A DNA stretch of 64,000 nucleotides. It comes from Aquarana catesbeiana (taxonomy: Eukaryota > Chordata > Amphibia > Anura > Ranidae). The DNA lies in NCBI RefSeq assembly GCF_042186555.1, contig NC_133326.1, positions 491,572,393 to 491,636,392 on the forward strand. The letters are read 5' to 3'. The translations under genes were made by a program, and so were the position numbers. The notes below the pieces were generated by a model, which was not told the origin of the DNA, ran no database searches, and worked only from the letters and a program-made list of their open reading frames with translations. This document shows, piece by piece, positions 43,662 to 54,950 of this stretch (positions are counted from its first letter, which is position 1; the number at the start of each line of letters is the position of its first letter).

Positions 43662-44575
43662 CCACTTGCCGACCAGCTCACACAGATATACTGCAGCAGG
43701 TTGGCTCTCCTGTGTACATCAGTCTGTGCAGGGAGGATAGCGGGCGAGCCCGCCACGGGAGCATGACCGCGGGTCCCGCAGACTCGATGTCCGCCACCAA
43801 CCCGCGATCACGGTGAGGAGAGGCAGAACGGGGAACTGCCTATGTAAACAAGGCAATTCCCCGTTTTGTCAGATGACATGACAGAGATCTACTGTTCCCA
43901 GTGAGGCCATCCCTCCCTACAGTTTGAACACACCGAGGGAATACAGTTAACCCCTTGATCGCCCCCCTAGTGTTATCCCCTTCCCTGCCAGTGACATCAT
44001 TACATTGATCAGTGCTATAAAAATGCACTGATCAATGTAATAATGTCACTGGTTCCCAAAAAGTGTCATTTGGGGTCAGATTTGTCCACCGCAATGTCGC
44101 AGTCCCGCTAAAAATCACAGATCGCTGCCATTACCAGTAAAAACAATAAAAGTCCCTAAATCTATCCCATAGTTTGTAGACTCGATAACTTTTCCACGAA
44201 ACCAATCAATATATGCCTATTGCCATTTTTTTTTTTTTTTACCAAAAATATGTAGAAGAATTTATATCAGGCTAAACTGATGAATAAATTAGTTTTTTAT
44301 ATATTTTTGGGAATATATATTATAGCAGAAAGTAAAAAACAATTTTATTTTTTTTAATTGTTGGTCTTTTTTTGTTTATAGCGCAAAAAATAAAAACCGC
44401 AGAGGTGATCAAATACTACCAAAAGAAAGCTCTATTTTGTGTGTAAAAAAGGAAAACATTTTGTTTGTGTACAGTGTCGCACAACCGCGCAATTGTCAGT
44501 TAAAGCGACACAGTGCCGTATCGCAAAAAAATGGCATGGTCAGGAAGGGGACAAATCCTTCCGGGGCTGAAGTGG
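43662..44575. mobile_element. piggyBac-type MITE, 914 bp
   Basis: TTAA (43658-43661), then CCACTTGCCGACC; the right end TCCGGGGCTGAAGTGG is followed by TTAA (44576-44579). Same termini as the 34448-39733 element, without the transposase remnant. Non-coding interior including CTGATCAATGTAATAATGTC and its inverted neighbour near 44005-44045. Confidence 0.85.
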
Positions 44576-44579
44576 TTAA

Positions 44580-45134
44580 GCAGACCCCTACAGTCATGTA
44601 TACTTACCTTCCTTCCACTCCTATGCTGCTTCTCTCAGTCACCAGGAGTGAAAGCAAAGCTCTGGGTAAGATACAAGTTGCCAGAGTCATCCAGTTCTAT
44701 TGACACATCACATGAGAAGAAAGCACTAAATGTATTTTTATAAATGCAAGCAGTGTAAGTACCTGAATTTGTCCAGGTATCAGCCTCTTACAGTCCCTGT
44801 ACAGCAGGGCTGGAGTGTGAGTAGAAGAAACAGCAAAAATAACCAATCAGTTCATGCACACACAAGAAGCATGCTGACAGGAAGAGAAAGCAGAGTGACA
44901 GAGACACAAGTTCATCACTGTGCTTCTCTTTTCATTGTCCAGTAACAGTCTAGGGGTGGGTCCAAGATGACCTGGGCTAAGAGGAAGTGGATTGAATGAT
45001 GCTGGCCATCAGATTTAGAACATCTAGAGGAGGAAAAGAAGTATTTTTTTGGAATGAAGCAAAAGATTGTTATGTTATTTTATCTTTTAAAGTGCTATTC
45101 ATTTTTAACTTGTTATTTTTTGCTTTAGTTCTGT
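44580..45134. repeat. Dispersed TTAA-type repeat, copy 2 (left part)
   Basis: From about 44725 this matches 42655 onward (AAATGTATTTTTATAAATGC, AGTCCCTGTACAGCAG, TTAGAACATCTAGAGG, then TTTAGTTCTGTTTAA). It is interrupted at a TTAA by the piggyBac-type element 45139-45978 and resumes at 45983-46029 with GAGTGAATCTGTGCTTTGCTCATG. Confidence 0.6.
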
Positions 45135-45138
45135 TTAA

Positions 45139-45978
45139 CCACCTGCTGATTGCTCACAGTAAAAATACTGCAAGCGGGCAGCAGGTGGAGGCTCAGCAAT
45201 GTACATGTATGTTGTCGGCTCTCTTCCTGGTTTGGGATGGCGCATGCTGAAACCTACTGATTAGTTGCGTCCAGTCACAGCACAGAGTTCTGTATTTACA
45301 AACACACAGAACTCTGTGTACAGAGAACGGTAATCTGGCTGTTTCTTCTCCCTGAAAAATGGGAAAAAACAGCCAGCTCAGTAAGTAACAGCAGCAGACA
45401 TTACACATTGTTAGGCACACAGTTAACCCCTTGATTTTAACCCCTTCCCAGCCAGTGTCATTAGTACAGTGTACAGTATCATCACTGATTACTGTATTAG
45501 TGTCATTAGCAAAATCAGTGTCAGTTAGTGTCCCTCCCAGCCAGGGTCTGTTAGTGTCAGATTTCCCGCCATTACAAATATAGCTCCGTAAATTCCAGTT
45601 TATATACCATAGTTTGTAGACGCTATAACATTCATACAAACCAATTATTATACACTGATTGGGATTATTTATTTACCACAGACATGTAGCAGAATACATT
45701 TTGACCCAAATTTATGCAGAAATTTGATTTTTTTTTTTTTTAATTGGATATGTAGAAAATTTTGTTTTTCTTTTTTTCAAAATTTTCATTATTTTTTTAA
45801 TTTTATATAATAAAAAATGAAAAAGCCCAGAGGTGATCAAATACCACCAAAAGAAAAAAATGACATAAATTTCATTTGCCTACAGTGTTACATGGCCACA
45901 CAGTTAAAGTAGTGCAGTGCTGAATAGCAAAAAATTCCCTGGTCATGAAGAGGGTGAAATCTTCCGGAGGTCAAGTGG
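45139..45978. mobile_element. piggyBac-type MITE, 840 bp
   Basis: TTAA (45135-45138), then CCACCTGCTGATTGC; the right end CTTCCGGAGGTCAAGTGG is followed by TTAA (45979-45982). Diverged relative of the 43662 element. The paralogous copy 1 reads TTAGGAG at the same place without an insertion. Confidence 0.8.
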
Positions 45979-46033
45979 TTAAGAGTGAATCTGTGCTTTG
46001 CTCATGCAAGTAAAAGTGACAGCTTCACCTTAA

Positions 46034-46310
46034 CCACTTCTATACCGCTGAACGTTATATGATGTCCTGGGCTTTCAGTGGAGATATCTGAATGATGTCT
46101 GCAGCTGCATAATTCAGATATCTTTTTTTTCTGCTGGCAATTCCTGCAGCGTAAAAACAATCATAGCGGCAGTTCAGCCACTTAATTGTTTTTATAGGTG
46201 GCAGGAGGAGAAGCTGGGTTGCTGTACTAGGAGCCTGTGTGCTCTTTTTCCTTTTGTCTATGGCACTTTTTTTCCTATTCGGTTGCAGCCAGGGATGAGT
46301 CATGAGTCGC
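46034..46310. mobile_element. piggyBac-type fragment, left end only
   Basis: Begins CCACTTCTATACCGCTG after TTAA (46030-46033), another CCACTT terminus. A matching right end with GTGGTTAA is not found before the next repeat, so it is truncated; the right limit is approximate. Confidence 0.45.
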
Positions 46311-46748
46311 CGGTGAGTAAACCGACACCTGCCAGTGTTCTAAAACCTGAACACGTTTTATCTATCTAGCCCTTGAGACTGGAGAATGCGGGGCGTAATT
46401 TGCTCTACAAGTGGGCGAGTACACAAGCAACATTTGTGGGCCCACCCACATTCACTGCAATTCCCTTTGCATGATGGGAATTGTAGTCTCTAATGAGTTT
46501 AGAGTGAGAGTGGAGGATGTGATGTCTCCCTGCATTAACACCTTTGTATTACCTATTTAGTGTTTTTGTGTAAGGGGGTGTACTAATGGGATTTTTTTTT
46601 TTGCTTTAAGGTAATACCTGAAGAAAAACTGATACAATAAAAAGGTACATTTGCAAATGCCATCCTAACACAGCACAAGAACATTAAAGACAATCTTATC
46701 ACAAAGAGATCAAAATAGAAGGCATAATCCGCCATCTTAGCATTTCCC
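46311..46748. other. Spacer without recognised features
   Basis: No coding signal or terminal repeats are seen. There is a T-run at 46592-46603. Confidence 0.4.
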
Positions 46749-46750
46749 TA

Positions 46751-46966
46751 CCCTGTTTCCCCGAAAATAAGACCTAGCATGATTGTCAGTGATGGCTGCA
46801 ATATAAGACCTGCCCCCCCCAAATAAGCCCTAGTTAAAGTCCTTGTAGGTATTTTCAGGGTAGGGCTTATTTTCGGGGAAACAGGGTAGGGCTTATTTGG
46901 GGGGTAGGGCTTATATTGCAGCCATCACTGACAATCACGCTAGGTCTTATTTTCGGGGAAACAGGG
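46751..46966. mobile_element. Pair of TA-flanked MITEs, one inside the other or fused
   Basis: Outer ends CCCTGTTTCCCCGAAAATAA and its reverse complement are flanked by TA (46749-46750 and 46967-46968), as for Tc1/mariner-type insertion. An internal TTTTCGGGGAAACAGGG at about 46871 marks a second terminus, so two copies are joined. A single 115-bp copy lies at 49232-49346. Confidence 0.75.
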
Positions 46967-46974
46967 TAATACAA

Positions 46975-47594
46975 AACATGATCCTTTCCATTTCTTAAAA
47001 AGTAATTTCACCCATGCATAAAAAAATGAAAAGTCAGTAGCTACAAGTATGGTGGCTTAAAGAAACACATACCAACCAGCCCATAAAGTTCAGCACTGTC
47101 TGCCATGCAGCTGATGCTTCTCATTGCTTTTCATCTTCCATGCCATCATCTTGCTTTTAGGAGCTTTTAGACAGGTGAAGTTTTCCTTCCCCTCTGTATG
47201 CAGCGCTGTATTGCGCACCGCTGTACAAAGAAGATAGAGAAGGAGAGAAGCACTGTTCCTCTGCAGCCTTCATAGGTGGCAATGGAGAAGCAGTGATCCG
47301 TTTGGACACTGCCACACTGGATGACTTCTGCAGCCATCCATTTCTTAAAAAGTATGGGCAATGCTTATAAGTAGAAGTGCCCCACTGTGGTTGGTGTGCA
47401 GTTGCACAGTGGATATACAGGGGACAGGATCCACGCTTGGATAGAGATAGCAGGCTTAGCCCTAAGAAAAGGTTCCTGGTGTGGAGGGACAGACTAAGGA
47501 AATCATGGCCTGCTCTTCTGGATATCCGAGCCACAGTACTATGATCAAAACTTGCACCAGTCTTCTGCTGTTGTTTGCACCACACCTTGCCAAT
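46975..47594 (-). other. Unassigned low-copy sequence, possible retrocopy or host exon debris
   Basis: Read on the minus strand, the sequence continues across two hAT insertions: 57937-57814, then 48940-48803, then 47602-46975. An open frame of 142 codons spans 47585-47157. Short frames in the other pieces read WKVYKGLTQKAHYQQQG (48890s) and KWKATDNRSNLY (57900s). No protein family is recognised and no splice structure is clear. It could be a decayed retrotransposed mRNA or just unique DNA. Confidence 0.3.
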
Positions 47595-47602
47595 GAGTCA
47601 CC

Positions 47603-48794
47603 CAGGGGCGGATCCAGGGGGGGGGGGCAACAGGGCAACTGCCCCCCCCATGAAATAATAGCACACACACTCTGAATGTAATTGTCTCCTGCGCTCCGCT
47701 GCTGGCCCGAGTCTCTCTCTCACATGTGCTGATCAGCGGCGCCGAGAGAGAGACTTGCGTGTGGTACGTACGGGCGGCGGCGGCGGCGGTCACTGACACT
47801 GAAGGAAGGATAGGTGGGTGGAAGCTCTTCCCTGCTCTGCACTCATTGCTAGACACCAGGCGGCCCTGGTGTTAGCAACGAGTGACGTCACGGTCAGTCA
47901 CACTCACACTGCAGTGAGTGAGTGAGTCACGGCGTCACGTCGGAGGTCAGACTCGAGTCTCTCAGAGCCGACCGACGTGACAGTGTGAAACAGCCTGGAG
48001 CGGCGCCGCCCCTGTTACAATACATACAGTATACACTTCTCCGCCAGCCCTGCATCCTTGCAGTAACTTCCGCCCTCAGTGGGCAGGCAGCAGAGAGATT
48101 ACATTATCTCTCTACTGCCTGACTCAGTCTGGGAGTCTGGGACACAGCAAGAGACAACCAAAACACCTCAACAGGCAAGTGACAATCCACAAGATGTGGC
48201 AGGTAACGTGGCAAGTGACAATCCGCAATATGTGGCAGGTGACGTGGCAAGTGGCAATCCGTAAGGTGTGGCAGGTGACGTGGCAAGTGGCAATTCGCAA
48301 GGTGTGGCAGGTGACGTGGCAAGTGACAATTCACAAGGTGTGGCAGGTGACGTGGCAATCCACAAGGTGTGGCAGGTGACGTGGCAAGTGACAATTCACA
48401 AGGTGTGGCAGGTGACGTAGCAAGTGGCAATCCGCAAGGTGTGGCAGGTGACGTGGCAAGTGATAATCTGCATCTGGTGGCAGGCAAGTGACAATCCACA
48501 AGGTGTGGCAGGGGACATGGCAAGTGACAATCCACAACGTGTGGCAGGTGACGTGGCAAGTGACACACTCAGGGCTCCCACTGATTCTGCATTATGGTGA
48601 GTTGAACTATTTCATTTTATATTACAATGTAATTATAGAAAATAATGCGCTTCAATCATCCTAACACTGTAACAACCATGGTGCTGGGATGATTAAAGCG
48701 CCAACACCAGCCGTTTCCCCGATAAATTGCCCACAAAAATAAACGGATTTTCTGGCAGTGCCCCTCCCGAGACAAGACTCTGGATCCGCCCATG
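47603..48794. mobile_element. hAT-type element with internal minisatellite, 1,192 bp
   Basis: The left end CAGGGGCGGATCCAG and the right end CTGGATCCGCCCATG form 15-bp inverted repeats with one mismatch. Flanks are GAGTCACC (47595-47602) and GAGTCAAC (48795-48802), an 8-bp duplication with one mismatch. The interior has a GGCGGCGGCGGCGGCGG run near 47772, the minisatellite, and the same right portion as the 9350-10083 fragment. No transposase is present. Confidence 0.85.
48172..48562. repeat. Minisatellite, same family as 9418-9862
   Basis: Units of GGCAAGTGACAATCCGCAAG-type alternating with GTGTGGCAGGTGACGT. The unit order is more regular than in the first copy: most units alternate long and short forms. 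Open frames in several registers are a by-product. Confidence 0.85.
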
Positions 48795-49205
48795 GAGTCA
48801 ACCCTTTCTCAGATGCTGTTTTGATAACATAAGATTTATCAAAGGGACAACCCTGCTGTTGGTAATGTGCTTTTTGTGTCAATCCTTTATAAACCTTCCA
48901 CATCTGTGTTGCCTGGGTTCTGGTGCTACTGCTTCTATACTAGGGATGAGCTTCGAGTTGAACATGAGTTTGACTCGAACATCGGTTATTCGATCGTTTG
49001 CCGAAGATCGAACACTATGGGCCGTTCGCGGCTCATAATGCACTGCGTCATCGCAGTGGTTTGCTGGCTGATGATTGGCAAAGCATGCACTATGACCCGC
49101 ATGCTTTGGCCAATCACAAGAGAGAGAGAGAGAGAGAGAGAGATTTAATTTCACTTAGATAGATTGTGCAGACAGTTGATTCAGTTAGCTCCAGGATATA
49201 TATAT

Positions 49206-49970
49206 TGTAATAGTGAGAGTCCCTGTCACTACCCTGTTTCCCCGAAAATAAGACAAGGACTTTAACTAGGGCTTATTTGGGGGGTAGGTCTTATATTGCA
49301 GCCATCACTGACAATCATGCTAGGTCTTATTTTTGGGGAAACAGGGTATGAAAATGGGGTTAAAGTGAACACAGAGTCTGCATATTGGCTGAGTGCAGAG
49401 CTACAGAGTGTAAATTTGAAACGGAGAAAACTGCTCTGGCAGTTTTCTCCAGGTTTTGGTATTTGGTCATGGGGCTCTGTAGTTTGGAGATTCCATAGTG
49501 TCTTGGGTGGGACGGGAGCTCCAACCCTGTGTCCAGACTTTGTAGATTACCAGCAGGGTGTGTGCTCAGGTGAGCACAGCACTTATAATGAGGGTATGGG
49601 AAGACCTCAAGGCTCCAAGTTGGAGACTGCTCCACACCCAGAGAGACAGGAGGTCTCCAGGAGTCAGAGGGGCTGCAGGAGGCAGTGGATTGGCCTGAGG
49701 ACTAAGGCCAAAGCAGAGCTGTGGGTGCTAAAGTGAAGCCATCCACATTGAGGAATCCTGTGGTCTGTGTGACCAGGATAAAGAGCAGAGGTACTGCTAA
49801 AGAGAGCCAGGTGGGCTAGCATTTTCTATTGTTTTTTTTGCTGGAGATGAACCCCTGCGTGGGAACCCTTTATGTTATGGACTTTTATTTGCCTTTTTAA
49901 TAAAAATGGGCTACAATGCCCTTAAATATAGTTCCTGACTGGCTTGAATCGCTGACAAACGCATCTGCCA
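49206..49970 (+). repeat. 5' LTR of the unfamiliar retroelement (contains a MITE)
   Basis: About 650 bp of LTR plus the 115-bp MITE. It begins TGTAATAGTGAGAGTCCC, includes AATAAAAATGGG at about 49899 as a likely poly(A) signal, and ends near GCATCTGCCA (49970). The exact 3' limit is uncertain because the second LTR is truncated. Confidence 0.6.
49232..49346. mobile_element. TA-flanked MITE, 115 bp
   Basis: Starts CCCTGTTTCCCCGAAAATAA, ends with the inverse form (TTTTTGGGGAAACAGGG), flanked by TA on both sides. The 3' LTR copy reads CACTATGAAAATGGGG without it, a paralogous empty site that confirms insertion at TA. Confidence 0.9.
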
Positions 49971-50265
49971 GGAGAGCTAATGGTCCCCGATATTAAAAGT
50001 GGTGTTCGAATGCGGGCAACAGACGGTGAAATCTGGGTCCTTGCTCCACAGTGAGTTCAAGTCAGTAACTATTGGCTGTGTGCGGAAGTGCAGCCAGGCA
50101 AAAGGCATTGCGTGTTGCAGGTGGTGTACCTGTGAATGAAAAGTCACTGTGTGTGCACTGTGCAGGTGAGGAAAGCTTGCATGAAGTGAAAAGCAACTTG
50201 CTTTAAAGTGACAGTGCTTCATTTTTTGCTGGAGGCCGCAAAAGTGCAGTGGAGTGACTGCGAAT

Positions 50266-50929
50266 ATGGAAAGTCCACCAGTGTTTGAATCGGCTGTGGA
50301 CTGGTGCAAGCGGCACCTGGCAGCGCTGGGCCAAGCTACAGAGGAAAGAAAGCCAACCCTCAGTGTAAGGGCAGAGCGGCTGGATGTCCATAACTGGAAG
50401 AGGGGGGTTGTTGCCCCTGGCAACGCTGCTGCAGTTAAAACAGTAGCTATTGTGAAAAATGTCAATGTGTCAGGATCCAGCAGAGAGAAGCCCATGCCAT
50501 TTACAAAGAGAAAGACTGATCAAAGGCTGAGACCAAGAGTGGTTACCCATAGCAACACAGAGGAAGCCAGTCGGGCTGTCTGTGTACCATGGGGTATGTC
50601 TAACCAGGATCGTGGCAAGTGGCTTCAGGAGAAGCCGATACATCATGTTGGAGAGAGCTAGCAAAGTTCTGCTGGGAGAGTGCGATCTCCCATGGCGACA
50701 AGTGAAAGTGGTGCCGGACAGGAGGAGCTGCAGAGGAGATTTGGCTCAGCGTCCCCGCAAAGAGGCTTGTGCGTTCCAGCCAGCTGGGAATCACCAGGAG
50801 AGAAGCGCTCTGGGAAAAAGTCGTCCAGTACCATGCCTGGAATGTGGCCAGCTGGGGCGTGGCATGTTTTCTTGTCCTAGGTTCTGGAATTCAGCTGGAG
50901 ATAATATTGCTGAGAGAGTCTTTATCTGA
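50266..50929 (+). pseudogene. Gag-like protein remnant with altered zinc knuckle
   Basis: An ATG at 50266 follows a ~280-bp leader. The frame starts MESPPVFESAVDWCKRHLAA and stays open to 50661. A second frame (50582-50929) contains PCLECGQLGRGMFSCPRF. This is the nucleocapsid zinc-knuckle pattern Cx2Cx4Hx4C with arginine in place of histidine (codons from 50834), which should abolish zinc binding. At least one frameshift separates the two parts, and a stop at 50927-50929 ends the second. A Gag role is inferred from position after the LTR and from the knuckle. Confidence 0.5.
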
Positions 50930-50970
50930 GAGCCCAGATTCCTGTGAAAATGTTTGCAGTCACCCCTAGC

Positions 50971-52110
50971 CAGTGGCGTCACTAGGGTTGGTGTCACCCC
51001 CCCCCCCCTCCACCAACTACCTCAGTACAGACCCCACTCCATCAATATAGCCCCCCTCCCTCAGTACAGACCCCCTTCCATCAATACAGACCCCCGCTCA
51101 GTGCAGACCCCCTTTCCTCAGTATAGACCCCCCACTAAGTACAGACCTCCCATCAGTACAGAGTCTGCAGACCCCCCTCCATCAGTATCAACCTCCCACC
51201 TCAGTGCAGACCGCCCCATCAGTACATACACCCCCCCCCCCCCAGTGCTGAGCCCCATCAGTATAGAATCCCCCGTCAGTGCAGACTCCCCCATCAGTAT
51301 AAAATCCCCCCCCTCCAGTGCAGAGCCCCCCATTAGTATAGAATCCCCCTCAGTGCAGCGCCCCCCATTAGTATAGAATCCCCCTCAGTGCAGCGCCCCC
51401 CATTAGTATAGAATCCCCCTCAGTGCAGAGCCCCCCATTAGTATAGAATCCCCCTCAGTGCAGAGCCCCCCATTAGTATAGAATCCCCCTCAGTGCAGCG
51501 CCCCCCATTAGTATAGAATCCCCCTCAGTGCAGAGCCCCCCATTAGTATAGAATCCCCCTCAGTGCAGAGCCCCCCATTAGTATAGAATCCCCCTCAGTG
51601 CAGCGCCCCCCATTAGTATAGAATCCCCCTCAGTGCAGCGCCCCCCATTAGTATAGAATCCCCCTCAGTGCAGCGCCCCCCATTAGTATAGAATCCCCCC
51701 CAGTGCAGCGCCCCCCATTAGTATAGAATCCCCCCCAGTGCAGAGCCCCCCATTAGTATAGAATCCCCCAGTGCAGCGCCCCCCATTAGTATAGAATCCC
51801 CCAGTGCAGCGCCCCCCATTAGTATAGAATCCCCCTGCACATGATGTCCACCCACATACTGTATGTAATGCATAAAGTTTACAGACCTCAGAACAGCGCG
51901 GACAGATGCACACAGCCATGTGTGTCCCTCGGGCTCCTCCTCCTCCTGTGTGAAGTAAACAGAGAGGAGGGGGAGGCGGCTTCAGTCCGCTGTGCTGAGG
52001 GACACAGCACAAGCCGCAGCGGACAGTGTAGCGGTGTGTGCCGCTACCTATGGGTGTCACCCCTCTGGCGGGTGTCACCCGGTGCGGCCCGCACCCACCT
52101 AACGCCACTG
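50971..52110. mobile_element. Nested hAT-type element, 1,140 bp
   Basis: Starts CAGTGGCGTCACTAGGG and ends CCACCTAACGCCACTG. Exact 8-bp target duplication CCCCTAGC at 50963-50970 and 52111-52118. The interior is largely a 35-bp minisatellite. It interrupts the coding part of the LTR element. The last 270 bp include a TGTGTGAAGTAAACAGAG segment and GGCGGGTGTCACCCGGTGCG, mirroring the GGTGTCACC of the left end. Confidence 0.9.
51056..51836. repeat. 35-bp C-rich minisatellite
   Basis: From 51351 units of CAGTGCAGCGCCCCCCATTA plus GTATAGAATCCCCCT repeat at 35-bp spacing (51351, 51386 and on) for about 12 copies, with GCG/GAG variants. The last two units are 2-3 bp shorter. To the left (51056-51350) units are diverged (CATCAATACAGACCCCC-like). 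Confidence 0.9.
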
Positions 52111-52329
52111 CCCCTAGCAACAAGAAGGAGTTTCCTGTTGTGTCGGCAGGTGGTGCTAAACAGTGGGAGATGCCTGCTGTAGTTTCATCCCGTGGCCACC
52201 AGGGAAGTTGGCCAGTAAAAGTGCAGCAGAGGATTGGTTCATAAGACAACGTACTCAAATGAAGATGGTGACCCCAACTACTGCGGTGGGTAAGACTGTC
52301 TTTAATGAAATGATGGCTGGAACTGCTGA

Positions 52330-54947
52330 TTTCCCCGGTATAAAAGGACTGGTTACACGACTGTCCCTGATGATGTGAGAGTGACCCCAGTTAGTGGGGC
52401 CACTGAATGTGTTCTTGAGGGTGACTTGTCCCTGTGCAGTGGGGAGGCAGGGGTTAAAGTCAAACCTGCACCTGTGTGTGCATCTCAAGAGGAAAATGGC
52501 GATGTGTCTAATGTCTGCCAGTCTCAAGTTGGCAGTGGGCTAGGACAGCCTGCAAGAGGTACAAATGCTGTCCATGTTGATGATTATGGAAAATGTATTG
52601 CTGTTGGGAAACCCCCAGGTTCTTGCAGAGCAAAAGCTGTAATCAAAAATGGGCCATTGCCCATAGCAACTGGTGGTAAGACAGCACAGTTGTCCCTAGA
52701 CATCTCCAGGGAACTTCATTTATTGGAGCCAGAGGTTGCCCTGGACAACTGCGATGTCACTCTGGTGGGACAGTGTGGAACTGTACCGTGTAATGGTAAT
52801 GTGTTAGTGCAAACTGCTAGTACTAAAAATGTGCAGGTAAATGGTGGGTTAACACAACCTGTGAAAAATGCAAAGGTGTGTGAGGTTTATGACGCACCAG
52901 CCGAGCAAGGTGGTGAATATGGGGTATTGCAACCTGCGGTGTTAAAACCTGTGTTACCACAATCTGACATGATTTGTAATTTGGGTAATGAATCTGCAGC
53001 TAGGCCAGTCTGTTCTTATGTGTCTCCTTGGGCGGATGGACCAGTGCTGAGGAGTACCGCTGAAGGGAGTGCACATACAATAGATTGGGATAGTTGGGGT
53101 AAAAATCTTATCTCCCTGATAAATAAGGTTTTTATGCACAAAAATAAGGTGGACACTGGTTCTGCTGTGCCAGCAGGAGGGACTGCAGAACAGCTTGTAC
53201 CTGAGGGCGCAGTGGCTGCTGCAGGGGTTAACCCTCATGAGCAGGATGAACCAAATAAGGGTGAGCGCACAGCAGAGACATTGTTCGTGACCCACAAAAC
53301 TGAGGTTGACATGGAGTGTCAAAGTGACGTTGTCATTGGTAATGTTCTGGAGCAGTTCACTGATGCTGAGCCTGAGAAGTTGGGTTTGAGTCCAGCACCT
53401 GGCAGCGCTCTGGGTGAGCACCAGGCTGTGGTTACCTCCAGCTGGGAGGATGTTTGTTTGACAATTGCAACTTCTCAAGTCTCAGCAAATGAGTCTGTCT
53501 GCATTCCCAATGTAATGAAAGTCCCCAGAAAGGACTTGGGTCTGGGATTAAGGGTCTGGTCTGTAACCAAAGCATTAAAGGAGATGCTTAAACTTTGGGA
53601 TGTACAGCCAATCTATATTGGGGTGGCTCCTTTACAGTCAGACGGCCTGGTACTGTGGAGCACTAAATGGCAGGCTGTACAGAACAAAGGAGAACAAGAC
53701 AGGAATGGTTTATTCTTGAATGTATTACTCTTGTTAAAAGTTGCTTCTGGGTGTGCTGCTGGGTTAATTCCTGAAAAAATGGTATATGGGAGATGCTTTG
53801 GAGAAACTAAAAATGAGTCCAAAATGTCTGAGGTTTCACCTCCTAACAGCCCGATGGGAAGCATTTCTGCAGCTATGGTCCAGGGTGGTGCTGGTCAGTT
53901 GTCGGTGAAGGGCGCGTATACTGCACCAGTGGACAAACCACGTGAGATGGAAGGGCCAAGCATGGACCAGAAAACAGCAGAAATCCTGACTGGGGCTCAG
54001 ACAGAGGTGGTTAAAGAGACTGGGGTCACCAGTCCAATAATAGGTTTATGTGACAAACCTGATATGGTCCCTGAGACAGGGAAATGGGTAAAAAGTGCAA
54101 TAAGGTTGGTACGAGGATCAGACGAGAGCTCGCCTGTTCCGGTTTTGGATAGAAATCCAGGTGGTATTAAAGGTCAAGTGGTAGGACAGCTGTCTGCAGA
54201 GTGGGTGAACCCAGGGGAGGTGACATCCTGTGAGGTTCCCGTGGGTGATGGCGGCCCTCCAGTATGTGTGCCCTCTGCAGACTCTGCCCTAGCAAATGCT
54301 GAAAAAAAGGCATTGGTGACGTGCGACATTGCGAGGTGTAATGTTGGTTTGAAAATGTCTGTCAATGATGAACCAAGTAATGTGTTAATGGTACATTATA
54401 ATGTGGTGTCCAAAGGTACAGGTAAACCTGGTAAACAATTAGTGACTGCTGAGTCAGGTACCAGAAATAAGAGGAGGGGTCCCGTTATTAACACCATAGA
54501 AATAGGCCCCCTACAGTCTCAGAACAGTAATGCTGAGAGAGGTTTTGGAAAACCAGGAAAATTGAAGCGTGGAGGCAAAAGAGTTGGTAAACCCAAGAGA
54601 CTTATTGTGATGGGGAAAACGGGTACCAGTGAGGGAAAAGGTGGTTACTCATCAGGCGTAGTGTCTGGAGGAGGTTCTCTACAGAATCAGGAAACTGAGT
54701 TGGAAGGAAGTAGCAGGAAAGGCAGGGGGCCAACAGAAAAGAAATGTGAGCTCAGGAACCCCAAGGACAGAGGGAGTAGGCTGAGTATAGGGAAATGTAG
54801 GACCCTGTTAAGATCCAGGGTGGGACGTACCTGGAAGCGCACCCGAAAAAAAGGTTGGGCCTACGTGGCTGACAGCCAGCACAGAGGTGTCCCAATCATG
54901 ACGGGTGCTGGTGTTCCTCCCTCCGGATCGAAACAAAGGGGGGGGGG
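52330..54947 (+). CDS. Long open frame of unknown function in the LTR element, about 870 codons
   Basis: The frame is open from 52330 (after TGA at 52327-52329) to 55185 with no stop. There is no good ATG near the start; a GTG lies at 52375 and the first in-frame ATG is near residue 197, so it may continue a Gag-like frame from upstream by frameshift or have lost its start. The composition is glycine-, valine- and serine-rich; the last ~150 residues before the polypurine tract are basic (KRGGKRVGKPKRLIVMGK, RSRVGRTWKRTRKKGW). I recognise no domain. The final codons after 54950 read through the LTR and into hAT DNA, so the true product should end about 54947. Confidence 0.5.
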
Positions 54948-54950
54948 ATA

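Noticed and set aside
53145..53175. VDTGSAVP in the unknown 870-codon frame as a retroviral-type aspartic protease
   Set aside because: Only the DTG triplet matches. The hydrophobic flanks and the downstream ILGRD-type motif are absent.
53740..53800. LIPEKMVYGR in the unknown frame as an integrase C-terminal motif
   Set aside because: An isolated resemblance to the FELVYGR region of Ty3/Gypsy integrases, with no catalytic triad upstream.
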